A stretch of 64,000 nucleotides of DNA from Setophaga petechia (Eukaryota; Chordata; Aves; Passeriformes; Parulidae). Position numbers and translations under genes: made by a program. How positions within the stretch are numbered: position 1 is the stretch's first letter; the number at the start of each line of letters is the position of its first letter. Location of the stretch: assembly GCA_024362935.1 (NCBI GenBank), contig JANCRA010000017.1, positions 19,740,001-19,804,000 on the forward strand, read 5' to 3'. This document shows, in pieces, positions 48,843 through 61,808 of this stretch. The notes below the pieces were generated by a model that did not search any database, was not told the origin of the DNA, and saw nothing but the letters and a program-made list of their open reading frames with translations.

Positions 48843-49185
48843 TGTGGTGTTTTCTGAGACCCCCGTGGAGGGGAGGAATGAGGAATCTGACTGCGTGTTC
48901 TCAGAAGGCTAATTTATTGCTTTATGATACTATAATATATTAAAGAATACTATACTAAACTATACTAAATAATAGAGAAAGGATACTTACAGAATGCTAA
49001 AAAATAATAATGAAAAACTCGTGATTCTCCTCAGAGTCCAACCCAGCTTGGCCCTGATTGGCCAATGAGTAAAAACAATTCACCTGTTGGATCAACAGCC
49101 TCCAAGCCCCTTCCAAAGCAGCAAAACACAGGAGAAGCAAGCAGATAATTATTGTTTTCATTTTTCTCTGAGGATTCTCAGAGTT
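48843..49185 (-). mobile_element. LTR related to the solo-LTR family, divergent subfamily
   Basis: It begins TGTGGTGTTTTCTGAGAC and shares the layout of the other minus-strand LTRs. On the minus strand AATAAA is the complement of 48913-48918, next to an AT-rich promoter-like run; further in there are a CAATCAGGGCCAAG-type stretch and a GATAATTATTGTTTTC-type stretch on the + strand. Sequence identity to the other four copies is limited to short blocks. The far end is approximate: similarity fades at about 49,185 and no target duplication was found, so it may be truncated. Confidence 0.7.
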
Positions 49186-49740
49186 TTGTTGGTTTTTAAT
49201 TCATGTGTTTGTTGTGCTAGACTTGTAGTAGATTTTTTTATTCCATTTTTAAAATTATTTTTTATAATTATGTAGGAAGGATTATAGCTCAGCTCACAGG
49301 GTGTACTTTTATTTTTGTTTCTGGGATGTCTACAGTTGGTATTAGAATCTTTGATTTGTATTGTTAAGATTTGGAGAAAGCTTTTTTTTATTTCTTTTAA
49401 TTTTATTTTTTAATTTTTGTAGATGTGTTTTTAAGATGTGTTTTAGATGTGGTTTTATGTGTAGTTGCAATTTTTGTATGTGTTGGGTTACATATAGTAT
49501 TTGTAAATGCTTGGAGTTTTTTTTATATAGTACATATAAATATATTTGATATCTATAAAATATATATATTTTTATACCTCAAATATATTTATGTTTGATA
49601 TATAAATATCACATATAAATATATTTGATATATCATTTGATATATTATATATTAAATTTTGATGGGGGTTTTTGTAATTTTGTTTTATTATTGTTAACAT
49701 AGAAGTGTATTTTAATTTTGGAAGTTTTTAATTTTAATTT
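49186..49740. other. Very AT-rich stretch with palindromic TATA runs
   Basis: T-rich sequence gives way at about 49,520-49,660 to almost pure A+T with repeated ATATAAATATATTTGATAT-like segments in both orientations. It could extrude hairpins or represent a decayed microsatellite. No gene is seen. Confidence 0.6.
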
Positions 49741-52700
49741 TATTTTGAATTCTGCCCAAGAGGAGGGGCTGTGTGTGGAGATCCCAGCCCAGGGCTGAGC
49801 TCTGTCCCTGTCCTGCCAGGCCCTGGCTCCTCCCCAGCCCCCCTGAAGCTGCAGCTGGGGGTGCCCAGGGGGATGCTCAGCCCCAGCTGCTCTGGTTTTA
49901 CAAGAACTCTGCATTCTGATGTCCATGTCCATTTAGTAATGGCCAGCTCTGAAGGAACTGGAGCCATGAAAAATGGGGTTTGTGTCAGATATTGCAACTC
50001 CTCTTTAATTTCAATTCCAGAGAGTCAATCTTCAATCTCCCACTGTGGTCAGGGCACTGGAGCACTGCATAATTCACAGGTCTGTTTGATAGACAGGACT
50101 GATTATTAGCTTCTTTATTTTTTCCCCTAATATTTCATTCTTTCAGAATATTTCTGCTTTTGAAGGCAGAACCAGGAAGTTTTTCTGAAGAGAGCTACAA
50201 CAGATTGCATAGAAATAATTTTTCCATGACTTGCTTACCAACAAGATTTTCCCTTTATTGTTTTTCTAAATTAATAAAATCAGTGTTTATTACGCATTAA
50301 TCATCTCTTTCTATTAGAGAAGTGGAATAAACACATTTTATTCATTTATTTGTATGCTATCACTTAGATCCCCTCATTTTTAGATCATGGCTGGGTTATT
50401 CAGGGCTCTCTGCAGACCTATAACAAAGAAACAAGTGCTCCAGAGAATTTACAGTATACATGAAAGAGAAGATGAAATAACAGAGCAAGACAGACAATCA
50501 AGGTTGGGGAAGAAAAGGAAGATAAAAAACTGAACAGAACTAGGCAGAAAACAAGAGTCACTCATGACTCCTGGTAAAACAAGACACAAATGTGAGAGTA
50601 TGATATTTGATCAAAAATGCTCTGAGATTCATGCACAGATGTTACAAAAAAGTAATAAGGTCTGCTTGCATTATTTCTAATTAATTACCTAAAATCACAG
50701 CCATCTTTACATTTTAGGGACTGAGACTCCTTGCCTCTGTTGGTATTTCAAGTTATTTTCCATTTCTCTCAGAATTTTGAGGGATTTGTCCTCCAGGTCT
50801 TTGGCTTACCTGGTCTGCTTCTCAGTTTTGTCAGTAATGTTCTCTGGTGACAGTTATTTATTTCTTTGGGTGTTTTTTGTAATTAGTGACTGATTTTGAG
50901 AACTGATCTTTCGTGCTCCAATTACAGAGATGCTGAGAGGTAAGTTGTATTATTTTTTTATTATATACAGAATATGCCCTTGGTCAGCACTCTACATGAC
51001 TGTCAGCTCTCCCTCTCTCTAAATTGCTAACTCAAGATTCAGAGCATGTTTCTTCCATTGAGAAAACCTTGACCAAAGCCAGTTTCTATCTTCAAGAAAG
51101 ATTATTTTTCTGTTGTCTGACATTCTGCACTGGAAAATGTTTAAATTTGAATTATTTCTCACCCTCCACCTTTTCCTGTGTTCGTATTTACCTCCACAGC
51201 CCCATGCCCTACACACACAGGTTTATGGAATCCTTGTAACTTCAGAGGAACACACATCTCACTAAGCACACACCAATTAATTCCTGTTTCAGGACAGTAA
51301 TGGCTCCTGTTCTTTGGTGATTTGTCACTTCAGCCCCTCGTGGGCACAGCAGAATTTGGTGTTGTAACATTCTGGAATTCCCTCCACACCTGTGCTGAGG
51401 GCACAGGCTCTGCTGATGAATGCCCCGTGCTCTGAGCACTGATGTGTCATTAATCACATTAAGAAATAGGCCTAACAAGCCATAATTTAGAAGAAGGGCT
51501 GTGTTACCAGCTCTGGTTTCAGTAACAGTGAAGCAGTCTGTGAATATCTCTGCTCTGGGGTGCACTGGGTGTTGTTGCCATGTCCTTCTCCAGGCACCCT
51601 CCCCACCCCAGGGATCCGAGCTGGGAATGGCACAGAGCTCCCCCCTGCCCAGGAACCCCTGAACTCAACACTGCACTAATCACAGCCAGAGCAAGGGCAA
51701 ATTACTGACCCCAATCCTCATTTACTCTTTCTGTGCCAGGGTCAGCAACTGCTTGGCAGCCCAGCCTGGAGGACTCAGGAATCCCACCCAAGACTGGAGC
51801 CATTCCCCCCAAAGCCACTCTGAAACTGCCATCAGCAGAAGCTGCATTCTTTAAAAAGGTTAGTGACTGCAAACAAGAGATGGAATTAGCATCACCTGTT
51901 CTTTAAAACTACACCTGCCATTAAAGTTTTAAAGAAATGAAATCTTAGCTGAAATCATCTTTGTACTTTACTAACACTCATTTCCACACAATTTTGTCAG
52001 AGCAGCACAAACTTGGTGTTGACACAGCCTGAGCCTTCAAAGCTGGGCTGAGTATGTGCAGCTCTCCTGTCTGTAAGACTGACACTGATTTTCTCAGATT
52101 TCACACAAATTTTCCACTTAACTCTCAGTATTTTATAACCAGCTTTGGGCAGGTGAGAAACAATTCCCTCTGATGCTGAGCACAGATCCTGAGTGAGCCC
52201 CTGCCACTGCCACAGGTGAATGCAAAGGGAAGAAAACACACTTGGACATTGGTCTGTGGAGAGCTGTGAGAGGGAATTGCTGTTCCTCTGGCCTGGCTCA
52301 GGTTAATCCCTGAGCACAGCACCCCCAGGTCCTTTCCTCAGAGCTGGAATTGCACCCAGGACCTGCCAGACCTCAGACATGCTTCCCTGTTTATATTTGA
52401 ATTTTAAAAAGCCCAGCATCTGCACCTGTTCACCTTGAATGGCCTTCTAAGAACTCTTCCAGAAAGTCAACCCTTAACTTTTTACAATCCCTCTTTGCAA
52501 GTAGGAGAAAAAAGACAGAAATATCACATTCCATGAGAGGAAAATGGGAACTAAAATTGCAAAGGTCACTTTTCCCTTGTAACTGCAAAGATCTGTTATC
52601 TCGGGTGTTGCAATGTCAAAATTCTTTTATTCACTGAGGTGCCACCTTTCCTTGGGCTTGTGAAAATTCTCCTAGAGTTACACACATTTAATGAGAAGTA

Positions 52701-52886
52701 AACAGGCTTTTCAAAGCCCTGGACTCTGCAGGAGCCAGTGCAGGTAGAAACATTAATTGGTTTAATATTCAGGTGTTTATTTCAGGGCATTGTAGCAGTA
52801 AAAACTTTCTTGTTTGTACACTCTTCAGTGAAACTGTGAAAGTCCAGAACAAGTCACAGATGTATAATAACATTATTAAGCTTCTT
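49741..52886. other. Unique noncoding DNA
   Basis: A GC-rich patch at 49,760-49,900 is followed by unique DNA of mixed composition. Open frames here are short and featureless. No repeat family is recognised. Confidence 0.5.
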
Positions 52887-52910
52887 AAATAATATTTTAA
52901 AATATTATTT
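52887..52910. other. 24-bp perfect A/T palindrome
   Basis: The sequence starting AAATAATATTTT is its own reverse complement over 24 bases. It lies in an AT-rich context and a partly similar segment follows at 52,911-52,925. It may simply reflect composition. Confidence 0.8.
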
Positions 52911-54549
52911 GAAATAATATTTTTAAACTTCTTAATTTTGTCTTAGCTGTCAGGTGAGGGACTCTGCAGGTGAGAGCCCACCTGAGCCTTTTCCACCCCA
53001 GAACCAGGTTCAGATCTGATAAAATCCGAGTTTGGAAATGCTGGTTTATCTGTTTGTGTAGGGGTGCTATAAAAAGCACATCACCATGGCATCCCAGCTC
53101 TTTCCAATTAAAGAAAACCATTCCTACCATTTACTTAGCAGCTCTGACAATAGCCTGCAGCAGCAGTAAAACAACTTGACTGCCTGGCATTTTACAAGAT
53201 AAATTCTTCACTACACTCTGTTTTTCCTTGCACTGTTGCTTGCAAAGACTTAAAAAGTTACTGCTCCTACAACGACTGGGACTGGTATTGTTACACTCAT
53301 TTGGGCCATGGATCACTGGCTGCACTTTGTGCCTTCACATGCCACTTTGAGAAAAATCAATTTCAGTCTTGAAGAGCTCAAAGTGGTGTTGCAGAAGATC
53401 AGTGCACATTTCCAGGTGCTGCAGGGCATTGGCATCTTGATGTGGATTCAACAAAACATGACATAGGTATGGTGCAAAATTGCTTACTCTCATGCTAAGG
53501 GATCCTCTGAGGAAAATTACACAGTAAATCAGAATACTGTGAGGGCGTGCAAGGCACAGCAGCTGCAGTAAACACTTCTATGTTTTTCAGTCTTAGCACA
53601 AAAACCATAATTTTTGTTGTTAACTATAAATGGCTGTGCTATTAAGTGTTGTAGGTACAATGGGAAAATCAGATCATATTTAATATAGAGATTAAAAATA
53701 GCATGTAACTGATGTTGAGGAAAGAAGCAGTTTGAGCCTAATAATGGTTGGAAGTATCTAAAAATCTTCTGTCCAGCATTAATTGTCACCTAAATCAGAT
53801 ATAATGTCAATATAGTTACTCTCTACCTTTGTTTAAATTTTAAGTCTCTGCAGGGCTTTTATACATCTGCAGAGCTTGAGAAAAGGATCACTGACTTTCT
53901 GTATTTCCACCCAGACAGAAGAGTTAATTTCTCAGTGTCTGTATTTAGCAGGGTGTAGCCCTGTCTGTCCCAAGGGCTGGGCTGCATTTCCCTGGGACAT
54001 TGACTGTCCTGCAGGGAGCACAGCCAGAACTGCTGAGTCCAGAGGAGGCATTGAGCTCTCAGCAATGCTCTCTGCCAGGTCACATTCTGATGGCTTCTGA
54101 AGGAGCAGCTCTGTCTCCAAAGAGGTTATGCTAAATCAAGAATCATCTGTTTGTAAGAACTGAACTTCCTGCTGGGTCAGGTGCTGCCTGTCCTGCAGCT
54201 GACAGGAGTCAGATGGGTTCTGGTGCAAGGATAAAGCAGAATATTCATTTCCCTGGGCATCCAGGCTCACCTGGTGCAGATCTGTGCTTCTGTCTGCAGT
54301 CCCACCAGCTGGAAGCTGCTGCTGCTTCCCCTCCACAGCACCAGGAATGAAATCCCATCTAGAACCTGCTGGATTTCCTTACCTGGGCCCTCCTCAGCCA
54401 AAGGATCCAGGCTGGCAAACAGAGCAGGCATGGGGGAATTTTCCTGATCAGCCTGATGGGGCTGGGACAGGGCTGGGATTGCTCACAGGAGCAGCTCCAC
54501 CAGGAGATTGGTGGCAGCAGCACCTCCAGGCACTGCAGGGTGGTGACCA
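52911..54549. other. Unique noncoding DNA
   Basis: No gene or repeat family is recognised. It becomes GC-richer from 53,940 up to the CR1-tail array. Confidence 0.5.
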
Positions 54550-54927
54550 CAGAACCACAAAATCACAAAATCCCAGAATCACAAAATCTCAGAATCACAG
54601 AATCTCAGAATCAAATAATTGCAGAATCTCCGAATCACAAAATCACAGAATCACAAAATCACAGAATCACAAAATCACAGAATCACGGAATCAAAAAATC
54701 ACAGCACCGCAAAATCAAAAAATCACAGAATCACAAAATCTCAGAATCACAGAATCTCAGAATCAAATAATTACAGAATGTCAGAATCAAAAAATCACAA
54801 AATCACAGAATCTCAGAATCAAATAATCACAGAATCTCAGAATCACAAAATCACAGAACCAAAAAATCACAGAATCACAGCATCACAGAATCCAGAATCA
54901 CAGAATCAAAATCTCAGAATCACAGAA
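54550..54927 (-). repeat. Expanded CR1 octamer tail, about 47 units
   Basis: Octamers such as AATCACAG, AATCACAA and AATCTCAG follow each other for about 378 bases. On the minus strand these read TTCTGTGA-type, the 3'-terminal microsatellite of avian CR1 elements, which normally has only two to four units. The array joins directly to a CR1 3' end on its right side. Two + strand open frames of 100-180 codons across it are artefacts. Confidence 0.92.
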
Positions 54928-54990
54928 TGAACCAGGCTGGAAAAGACCTTTAAGATCACCTAGTCCAGTCTATGACCTGGGATTATTGCA
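54928..54990 (-). mobile_element. CR1 LINE 3' end
   Basis: GAACCAGGCTGGAAAAGACC, TTTAAGATCACCTAGTCC and the bases after them are the reverse complement of the conserved end of avian CR1. The element is 5'-truncated to about 60 bases. Its tail is the expanded octamer array on its left. Confidence 0.88.
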
Positions 54991-57900
54991 CCAGCCTTGC
55001 TTTACCTGGAGAAGGAGGTGTGAAAGAGCTTAACTGAAAAACAGGGTGTGGATGTTAAATAAAAAGAGATTGGAGCTCTCCATTCCCAGTGGAAGCACCG
55101 AGATCACAGCCAAGTGCAGGCTCAGGAGCAAAACCAAAAGAAGAGCAAGGGAGGGTGAGCAGACAGACTCCTCCAAGGATTTACTCCTCTTTTCTGTTTT
55201 TTTTCTGTACAGTTTTCCAGGAGATGCAGTTAAACAAGCAGGTGTGGTATTGAAATACACTCTGCATTCTTCCCACAACAAATATGGATTTGTGCAGAGA
55301 TAGTCAAAACTTCCCCAGTCGTGCCAGCTTTGTTTGTGCTCTGTTTGGAAGGAAAAGGCAGGTGAAATTCACTGCCAGATATCAGCTCTGTGCAGCAAAC
55401 TGGATAAAGGAGCTGTAAAATATGACTAAATTAAGAAATTCCAAGTCTATGACTCAACTTGATCATAAACCCAATCTTCACTGAAATCTGAAAATGAAAA
55501 CTAATTTAATATGAAATATGAAAACCAAACAAGGATGTATAAAGTGCTTCCTTGTGCAAATTCTGGGGTTTTTTTCTTATTGTTTCCTTTCAAAAACTGG
55601 TGGTGATGGTGAGGAGGATGTTGTGACAAATGATTTTGACATTTACACATTTTGCTGAATGCTAGTGGACATTTGTAATTTTTTGTAATGATTTATGAGC
55701 AAAGAAGCCAAACAGTGTTGAAGTGCTGATATCTTTTCTGCAGTTCTGGCAAAGATTTTCTAAACAATGTTTTCCTTTTGTAATCCAGGGTTTCTATAGC
55801 ACATAGAATATTTACATTTGTTCCTACAGGGGAAATTTCACAATGACATCACCTGCACTTCATCTTCCTTTTGTGGGAATACCTTTGAGCACAAATCAGT
55901 CTTTACATTTCCTGATTTTATGATAGTCCAGTTTCAGATCATTTGTATCACAAGTGACTGAACATCTACTTATCCTAAATATTGGCAGATATCCAATCTT
56001 GCTCAAGTCCCCTTCTAGTGGGAGCCAGGCTTCTGTAGGCATCAAATACACCCAGTATAGTTCTTTTCAAGGAAATCTGAAGAAAGAATCCCTTTCTCTT
56101 GGAGGGGGTGCTGTTGTTCCATTTTTGTTAACAAGAGTGTTCACAGCTATCAGGAGCCTGGTTGATGAATTGGAACATCAGAAAAATGAAAAGGAACTTT
56201 GGGCAATGTGGGACCAAACCCATTCATGGCAGTCTCCCTCAGGAGGGGATCAGTGGTTCTGTTTTCAGAACCCAGAGCAGAGTGATGGGTTCCAGCTCTG
56301 CTGCTCCTGTCCACAGGTTTCAGGCCACAATCACTGGAGCATTTTGCTGCACAGCTCCCTGTGGTGCAATTTGAGCTTTTGATTTCCATCTCATTTTACT
56401 TAACAAAGAAATCTTCCCACTTACAAAGAGAATTCCCCCAACTAGAAATGAATGGCACTGCTCAAAGCTGAGTGGAACAATGTAAACATTTCCTGGAAAT
56501 CCTCCTTGTGCTTCTGTGGGATTGACTGTCAAGCTCTGAAATGCATTTGATGAAATTATGGCTGTGCAAACCCACTTGTGTGAGCCCTAGCATGTAATTC
56601 CAGACTGTTGTCATGCTGTTCAAGAATTGTTCTTCCTATACACTGGCTTTCCTGACCATATGCTTAAAAGTTTATTTTCAGGAGCAGAATCAGTTGATAG
56701 GGCTGAGTTATATTTATGTTATTTTCACTGGTGCACTTAAAGAAAGCAAAACTCAGTTTTGGAGATTTTCCTAATTAGTCATCACCTTGAATGGAGTGGG
56801 CTCAAGGAAGAATGCCTCAGCCATGGTCTATTTTTCATTGCTTTCTATTTGTTTTTTATGTGGAGGGTAATGTTTAGAGCAGCATTACTGCTCATTACCC
56901 TGCTCAGGACTTGACTGTTTCCACTAACTGCCAGAATCTTTTTTTGGAGAAAAATATACTTTTCCTCTTAGTTTGCTGTTTCTAAATTCAACAAATATAT
57001 CACATGCCATTTCCTCTTTTTGCAGTTTCTGCAATACCATACTTCATGCACAAAGCTAAAATTATCTGTGTGTTCAATTATAGGTGATTTCAAAATTAGC
57101 TCGTTTGTGGAAAATATTTTGGAATGAGTGTCTAAAGCAACTCTACCCCTATTTCCTTTTCATACACAAGAGAAGCAAACCCACATTTTTTTCTCTCTTA
57201 CTCTCTTTACTGCCTCACATAAAAACCAGACATTTTTTGTCTGATTATTCCCTGTTTTGCTGCATTTTAGGACATTTTTGAAGAAGATACTCTAGGCAGA
57301 TAACACAGAAAGAACTGAAAACTCATAAATTAATTAGATAATCTCCTTCCAGCCTCAGCTGGCTGCAGTGAGTGCTCTTTTAAAACCTCATCAGCTTGTT
57401 TGGCCTTGTAGTGGCTGTTCAGAAGGATCTGGAGCTCCTCCTGTTCATGGCCAAGTGTGCACTCCACAGCTGCAATGATTTTCTCTTGTTAAATCTGGGA
57501 TAAAGGTATCTGAGCTCAGCTGAATGACATGTACTTTAAATATTGACTGGAAAGATGGTTAGAAGGCCGAAAATGTGAGTTCAATTTATTTAATTTTGGT
57601 TGAGCACCATTCATTGCACCTGGTGGTTTTCCTGCTCTGTAAACAACAAATGAATCAGGGACTGAATCAAACCCAAACCCTGCACCTCTACAAGGAGTAC
57701 ATTAACTTGTCAGAAAGTCATTAAAATGATAATTTGTGAGTGTTTTAATGAAACTATTTTGACAGAGAGACAGGAGAAGCAGCAGAAGGATACAAGAAAA
57801 CCGTGAGTTAATTACCTGACCTTAAAAGCCTCACCTAAAATATCAAAAGAAAAAAACAGTGTTTATTTTTGCTTCAATCCTTGTGACACTCCTCACAGAT

Positions 57901-58615
57901 ACATCTTCTTTACCTGTGCTGCTATAAAAGACCTTTTTGAGACATGAATGATTATGAGAAAAACAATGTTCTTACATTAAACATCTTTATTAATATGGAT
58001 ACTCTGTGATTTAGCTGTGCCTGGCTTCAAACCATGATGTTTTTGGAAGACAAAGTACAACCAGAATTTAGAATGAATGTGAGAAATAAGTGTTTGTGGA
58101 TGGATACTTCACTGCAAATTCGAGTTTAATCCTTATTCAAATTGAATTTCCTTTGAGAAAGCTTAAGGCTATCAATCTATTATCAGACAACAAAACTGAC
58201 TATTACTCATTCCAGTTGGGTTTGGGGTTTTTTTTATTAAACCTGAAAGAAGTGTGGTGAACTAATGTGTTTGTAAACCCAGCCTGCAAAGCCACAGCAG
58301 ACTGGCAGTCATGTTTAATTTGGGAACAAAAGAGCTTTGGTGCAGTTTGTGTTTCCTGATCCTTTTCCCCCTCAGTTCTGATTCCTCTCCCCTTCCTTTT
58401 GTCCCTTGCTGGTTTCTCCTGCTCTGTTATTGTTGTGTTTTGTTCTCTGTTCATCCTGGGCTGAGTTAGGGCAGAGTGAGGGATGTGCTGCTGTGGGATT
58501 CTCATCTGGCTGAGGTCTCTGTGCTCACAGCTGCTCCACAGACAGCCCCAGTGTGACACAAAACTGTTTCCATGGCAGAACCTTTGAAACCTGCAGGGAA
58601 ATCCTTGTGGCCAGG
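54991..58615. other. Unique noncoding DNA
   Basis: No gene is recognised in this 3.6-kb stretch, which is mostly AT-rich and unique. Acceptor-like pyrimidine tracts occur (for example near 55,788) without convincing exons. Confidence 0.5.
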
Positions 58616-58621
58616 GATGCC

Positions 58622-59004
58622 TGTGATGGTGTTCACAGGGGTTCTTGGACTGGGGAAGAGACGAGGATCTGACTCCGTGTGTCAGAAGGGTTGATTTATT
58701 ATTTTATGATATATATTGCATTAAAACTATACTGAAAGAAGAGAAGAAAAGGATTCCATCAGAAGGCTGGCTAAGAATAGAAAAAGAAGGAATGATAATA
58801 AAGGCTTGTGTCTCAGACAGAGTCTGAGCCAGCTGACTGTGATTTACCATTAATTAGAAACAACCACATGGCCCAATCCCAGATGCACCTGTTGCATTCC
58901 ACAGCAGCAGATAACCATTGTTTGCGTTTTGTTCCTGAGGCCTCTCAGCTTCTCAGGAGGAAAAACCCTAAGGAAAGGATTTTCCATGAAAGATGTGTGT
59001 GCCA
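58622..59004 (-). mobile_element. Solo LTR, ERVK-like family, copy 3
   Basis: A 383-bp element from TGTGATGG to GTGTGCCA, flanked by a 6-bp duplication with one mismatch (GATGCC at 58616-58621, GGTGCC at 59005-59010). On the minus strand it has AATAAA (complement of 58694-58699) beside the ATATATCATAAAATAAT run. It is close in sequence to the copies at 18.65 and 61.81 kb. No internal viral sequence is present. Confidence 0.9.
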
Positions 59005-59010
59005 GGTGCC

Positions 59011-59236
59011 AGGTCTGCGTTGCCTTCAGCAGGACAGAGCAGGAGGGGATTGTCCCTGAGCCCAGGGCCAGAGGAGCAGAGCTCTGCAGGGCTGCTCCAA
59101 AGGGCACAGCTGGAGCTGCAGCTGGAGCAGCACCACAGCAGGACAGAGCCTGCTCTGTGCCAGTGCCCAGCCTGGCACCCACCCTGGGCTGGCACAGCAG
59201 GGACAGGGCTGGAGCTGGCACAGAGCAGGGAGCCTT
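59011..59236. other. GC-rich DNA between an LTR and a CR1
   Basis: GC-rich sequence, CAGCTGGAG-rich and locally repetitive, with open frames on both strands that lack features of real proteins. Confidence 0.5.
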
Positions 59237-59450
59237 TGAGAATCACAGAATGCTTTGGGCTGGAAAGGACCTTAAGGCTCCTCTGGTTCCTCCCCTGCCA
59301 TGGCAGGGACACCTCCCACTGTCCCAGGTGCTCCAGCCCCAGTGTCCAGCCTGGCCTTGGGCACTGCCAGGGATCCAGGGCCTGCCCACCCTGCCAGGGA
59401 ACAATTCCTGCCCAATATCAAACCTCAATCCACCTTCCTTTACTCAAGGC
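59237..59450 (-). mobile_element. CR1 LINE 3' end, 5'-truncated
   Basis: Starting with AATCACAGAATG and CTGGAAAGGACCTTAAGG on the + strand, this is the reverse complement of the CR1 3' end. It extends through CCACTGTCCCAGGTGCTCC and GGCCTTGGGCACTGCCAGGG to about 59,450. The usual octamer tail is reduced to one unit. It is about 215 bases long and fairly well conserved. Confidence 0.92.
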
Positions 59451-61204
59451 CATTAATGTTCATCAGTGATTTCCTCATTGCCACTCTGCTGGTTTGGCTC
59501 TGCAGCTGTGCCCATCTCTGCCCTGGACAGTGATCTCCTCATCTCTGAGCCTCCCTTTCATATCAACACTATTGCTGTCCTCCCCTCCTGCTCTTTACAA
59601 TAATATTGATTTGTTTGTTTTGCCAAAAGAATGCTTTTAGGGGACCAGGCAGGACCAATAGAAGTCACAGATACTAATTAAGGCAGTCACACATTAATAG
59701 ATTGCTCTTCTAGAGGTTTGAAATCACCATACGTTGTAAAGTCAAAATTAATCCTCTCTAAGTGACATGTAAATGAGGACAGGTTATTATTTGGAAAACA
59801 GGAGCAAAACCTGTAGCCTCTATCTCATTAAGTTATTTTGGTCTAGACCCATAATAATCAGTGCTGCTGGGGGCTGAAACAGATGCCCAGGGTTGTGATT
59901 AAAGATATGTTTATGGAAATATTTTAAAAGAAAGCCCCAGGGATGAGGACACAGCAGGATTCTGTATCCAGGCAGTTCTTCTGAGCAGGGAGGGGACAAG
60001 AGTGACATTGCTCACCTCCTTCCCTTTTTGTGAGCAATTCTTTAAGGAATAAAACTCCACATAACAGCAGGAGTCCAGCTGATAGGTTTTGCTCTGAATG
60101 TGCTGCTCAGTCATGGCACAAGCAGCACTTTAGGTAGATTCAGTTCCATTTTCCCCCCTGATAGTTGTATCATTAGGATTTTGCTTGAATTTCAGATGTT
60201 AAGTATACAATAACACAAAATGATTAATGGCCCATCCTAGGGAACGTGTCATGTCAATAAAACTGGTCTTTAATAGCTCTGGTACAATTCCCAAGCTGAA
60301 AGAATTTCAAGAGTCACTTAAGACAAAACCTATTTTTCTTTATCAGAATTCCTTAGCAGTTCTGTGCTTGAGCACAAGGACAGGAAGGGCTCAGTAACCA
60401 CACAGAGGATTGTTGCCCCTCAGCTCCCATTCTCTCACTCCTGATCAGGCATGAAACAACAAAAATATTGCTTGCAGTTCCTTTCCTGTATCTCCCACCA
60501 TCCCAGTAACAAAATTAACCTTTGCTGCAGAAAAAGGGTTGGAAATATCACTGACTCCAATAGAATACAGGAGCTGTGTGCCCAAAACCATTAATTGAAA
60601 TGTTAAAAAAAACCCATTTGTTTCCTTTGTGACTTTTTGTGGGACCAAAAAAATCCTTTATGAGACCTCATCCACTTCTCTTGGTGGTGTGTCTGGAAAT
60701 CAGTCATGGATTGGATGGGAGGTGAGGACAACTTGCAGTTTTTGCATTGCCCCAGTGTCCATTTATTCAGCCCCAGTTTGAGCCCCCAGGAAGGCAGAGG
60801 CAGCTCCTGGGGTCACGTAGGCCTGCTGAAAAGGGAATGGTTCATAAAAGGGAGAAACAAAACAAAAAGCTCTGGATGTCTGGAGATGTTGCTGCTGAAA
60901 AGCTCCAAAATGATAATACTCAACCTGATTGCATGAAATTTCCAGCTGTTAAAAGCTGAACTTGATTCCTCCTTTAATCACTCTGAACACATAATACATG
61001 TCTAGAATTAAAGGTCATCCACTCACCCAGGGCCTTACAAACGTGCTTTGACATTAAAAGGTTTGCAATTAGAACCCACCAGGGCTGGGAGGCACCAGCA
61101 GGGCCTGCAGGGGTGGGGCAGGGCTGCTCCTGGGGCCAGGGACCATTTCTGCTTGGTGCTGGGGCTGAGAGAGAGGGGCTGGCTGTGCCACGGTGAGGGA
61201 AAGG
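59451..61204. other. Unique noncoding DNA
   Basis: No gene or repeat family is recognised. Composition is mixed, AT-rich from 59,590 to about 60,700. Confidence 0.5.
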
Positions 61205-61500
61205 TTGAGATGCTCAATGTGGGATTAGCAAGCTCCGTTTATTAGTGAGAGCATGAAACTTTTCTACATAGCAGGTAATAAGCTCATACACATTCTAAAG
61301 CAAAGTAGTTTATTGGTTATACTATAATATCAACTTTTCTTCATTTTTTTCGGGTTCACATTCTTTTTCTCACATTTCTCTATCTACTTGTTATTGTACT
61401 ACAGCTATGCTCAGGGTACGATGTTTTTGCAGGTGCAAAAACTCAGATTAGCTGGGTTTGGTACTTTTTTAGCCTTTGGTCAGCTAACAAGTGAATGTGA
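61205..61500 (-). mobile_element. Fragment of another LTR family
   Basis: On the minus strand the stretch reads AATAAACGGAGCTTGCTAAT near its end, preceded by a TTTCATGCTCTCACT stretch and, further upstream, CCAATAAACTACTTTG and AT-rich promoter-like sequence. AATAAACGGAGC-type ends are seen in LTRs of avian retroviruses related to alpharetroviruses. The + strand left end is close to TTGAGATGCTCAATG; the right end, near 61,500, is uncertain and I could not fix a target duplication. Confidence 0.6.
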
Positions 61501-61808
61501 GCTGTGCCATGCAGCCATTCCTCCACATGGCTGGGCTCAGGCAGGGGCCCCTCCTGCTGCCCCTGCTGCTGGGGGTGCTGGCAGCTCTGCCCAGCGCTGT
61601 GGGCACACTCAGGGGCAGGGCAGGGACGGCCACAGGTGTCCCAGGAGCTGCCAGGCACACCTGCAGGGCTGGGACAGGCTCAGGGTCACAGGTGACAGGT
61701 CCTGGGCAGTCCCAGCTGTGTCCCAGCCACACCTGCAGGGCTGGGACACGTCTGAGGTGAGCCTGAGGGGCTCAGCCGTGTCCTGGTGCAGCCTCAGGTG
61801 TGCTGGGG
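61501..61808. other. GC-rich DNA with an internal duplication
   Basis: GC-rich sequence in which CACACCTGCAGGGCTGGGAC occurs twice (about 61,657 and 61,728). Open frames in several phases have no recognisable product. Confidence 0.55.

Noticed and set aside
54284..54930. Open frames of 103-180 codons rich in SQNHKITES
   Set aside because: They are translations of the expanded CR1 octamer tail.
58929..59469. Open frames of 158-175 codons on the + strand
   Set aside because: They cross the end of a solo LTR and a CR1 fragment, so they are repeat-derived.
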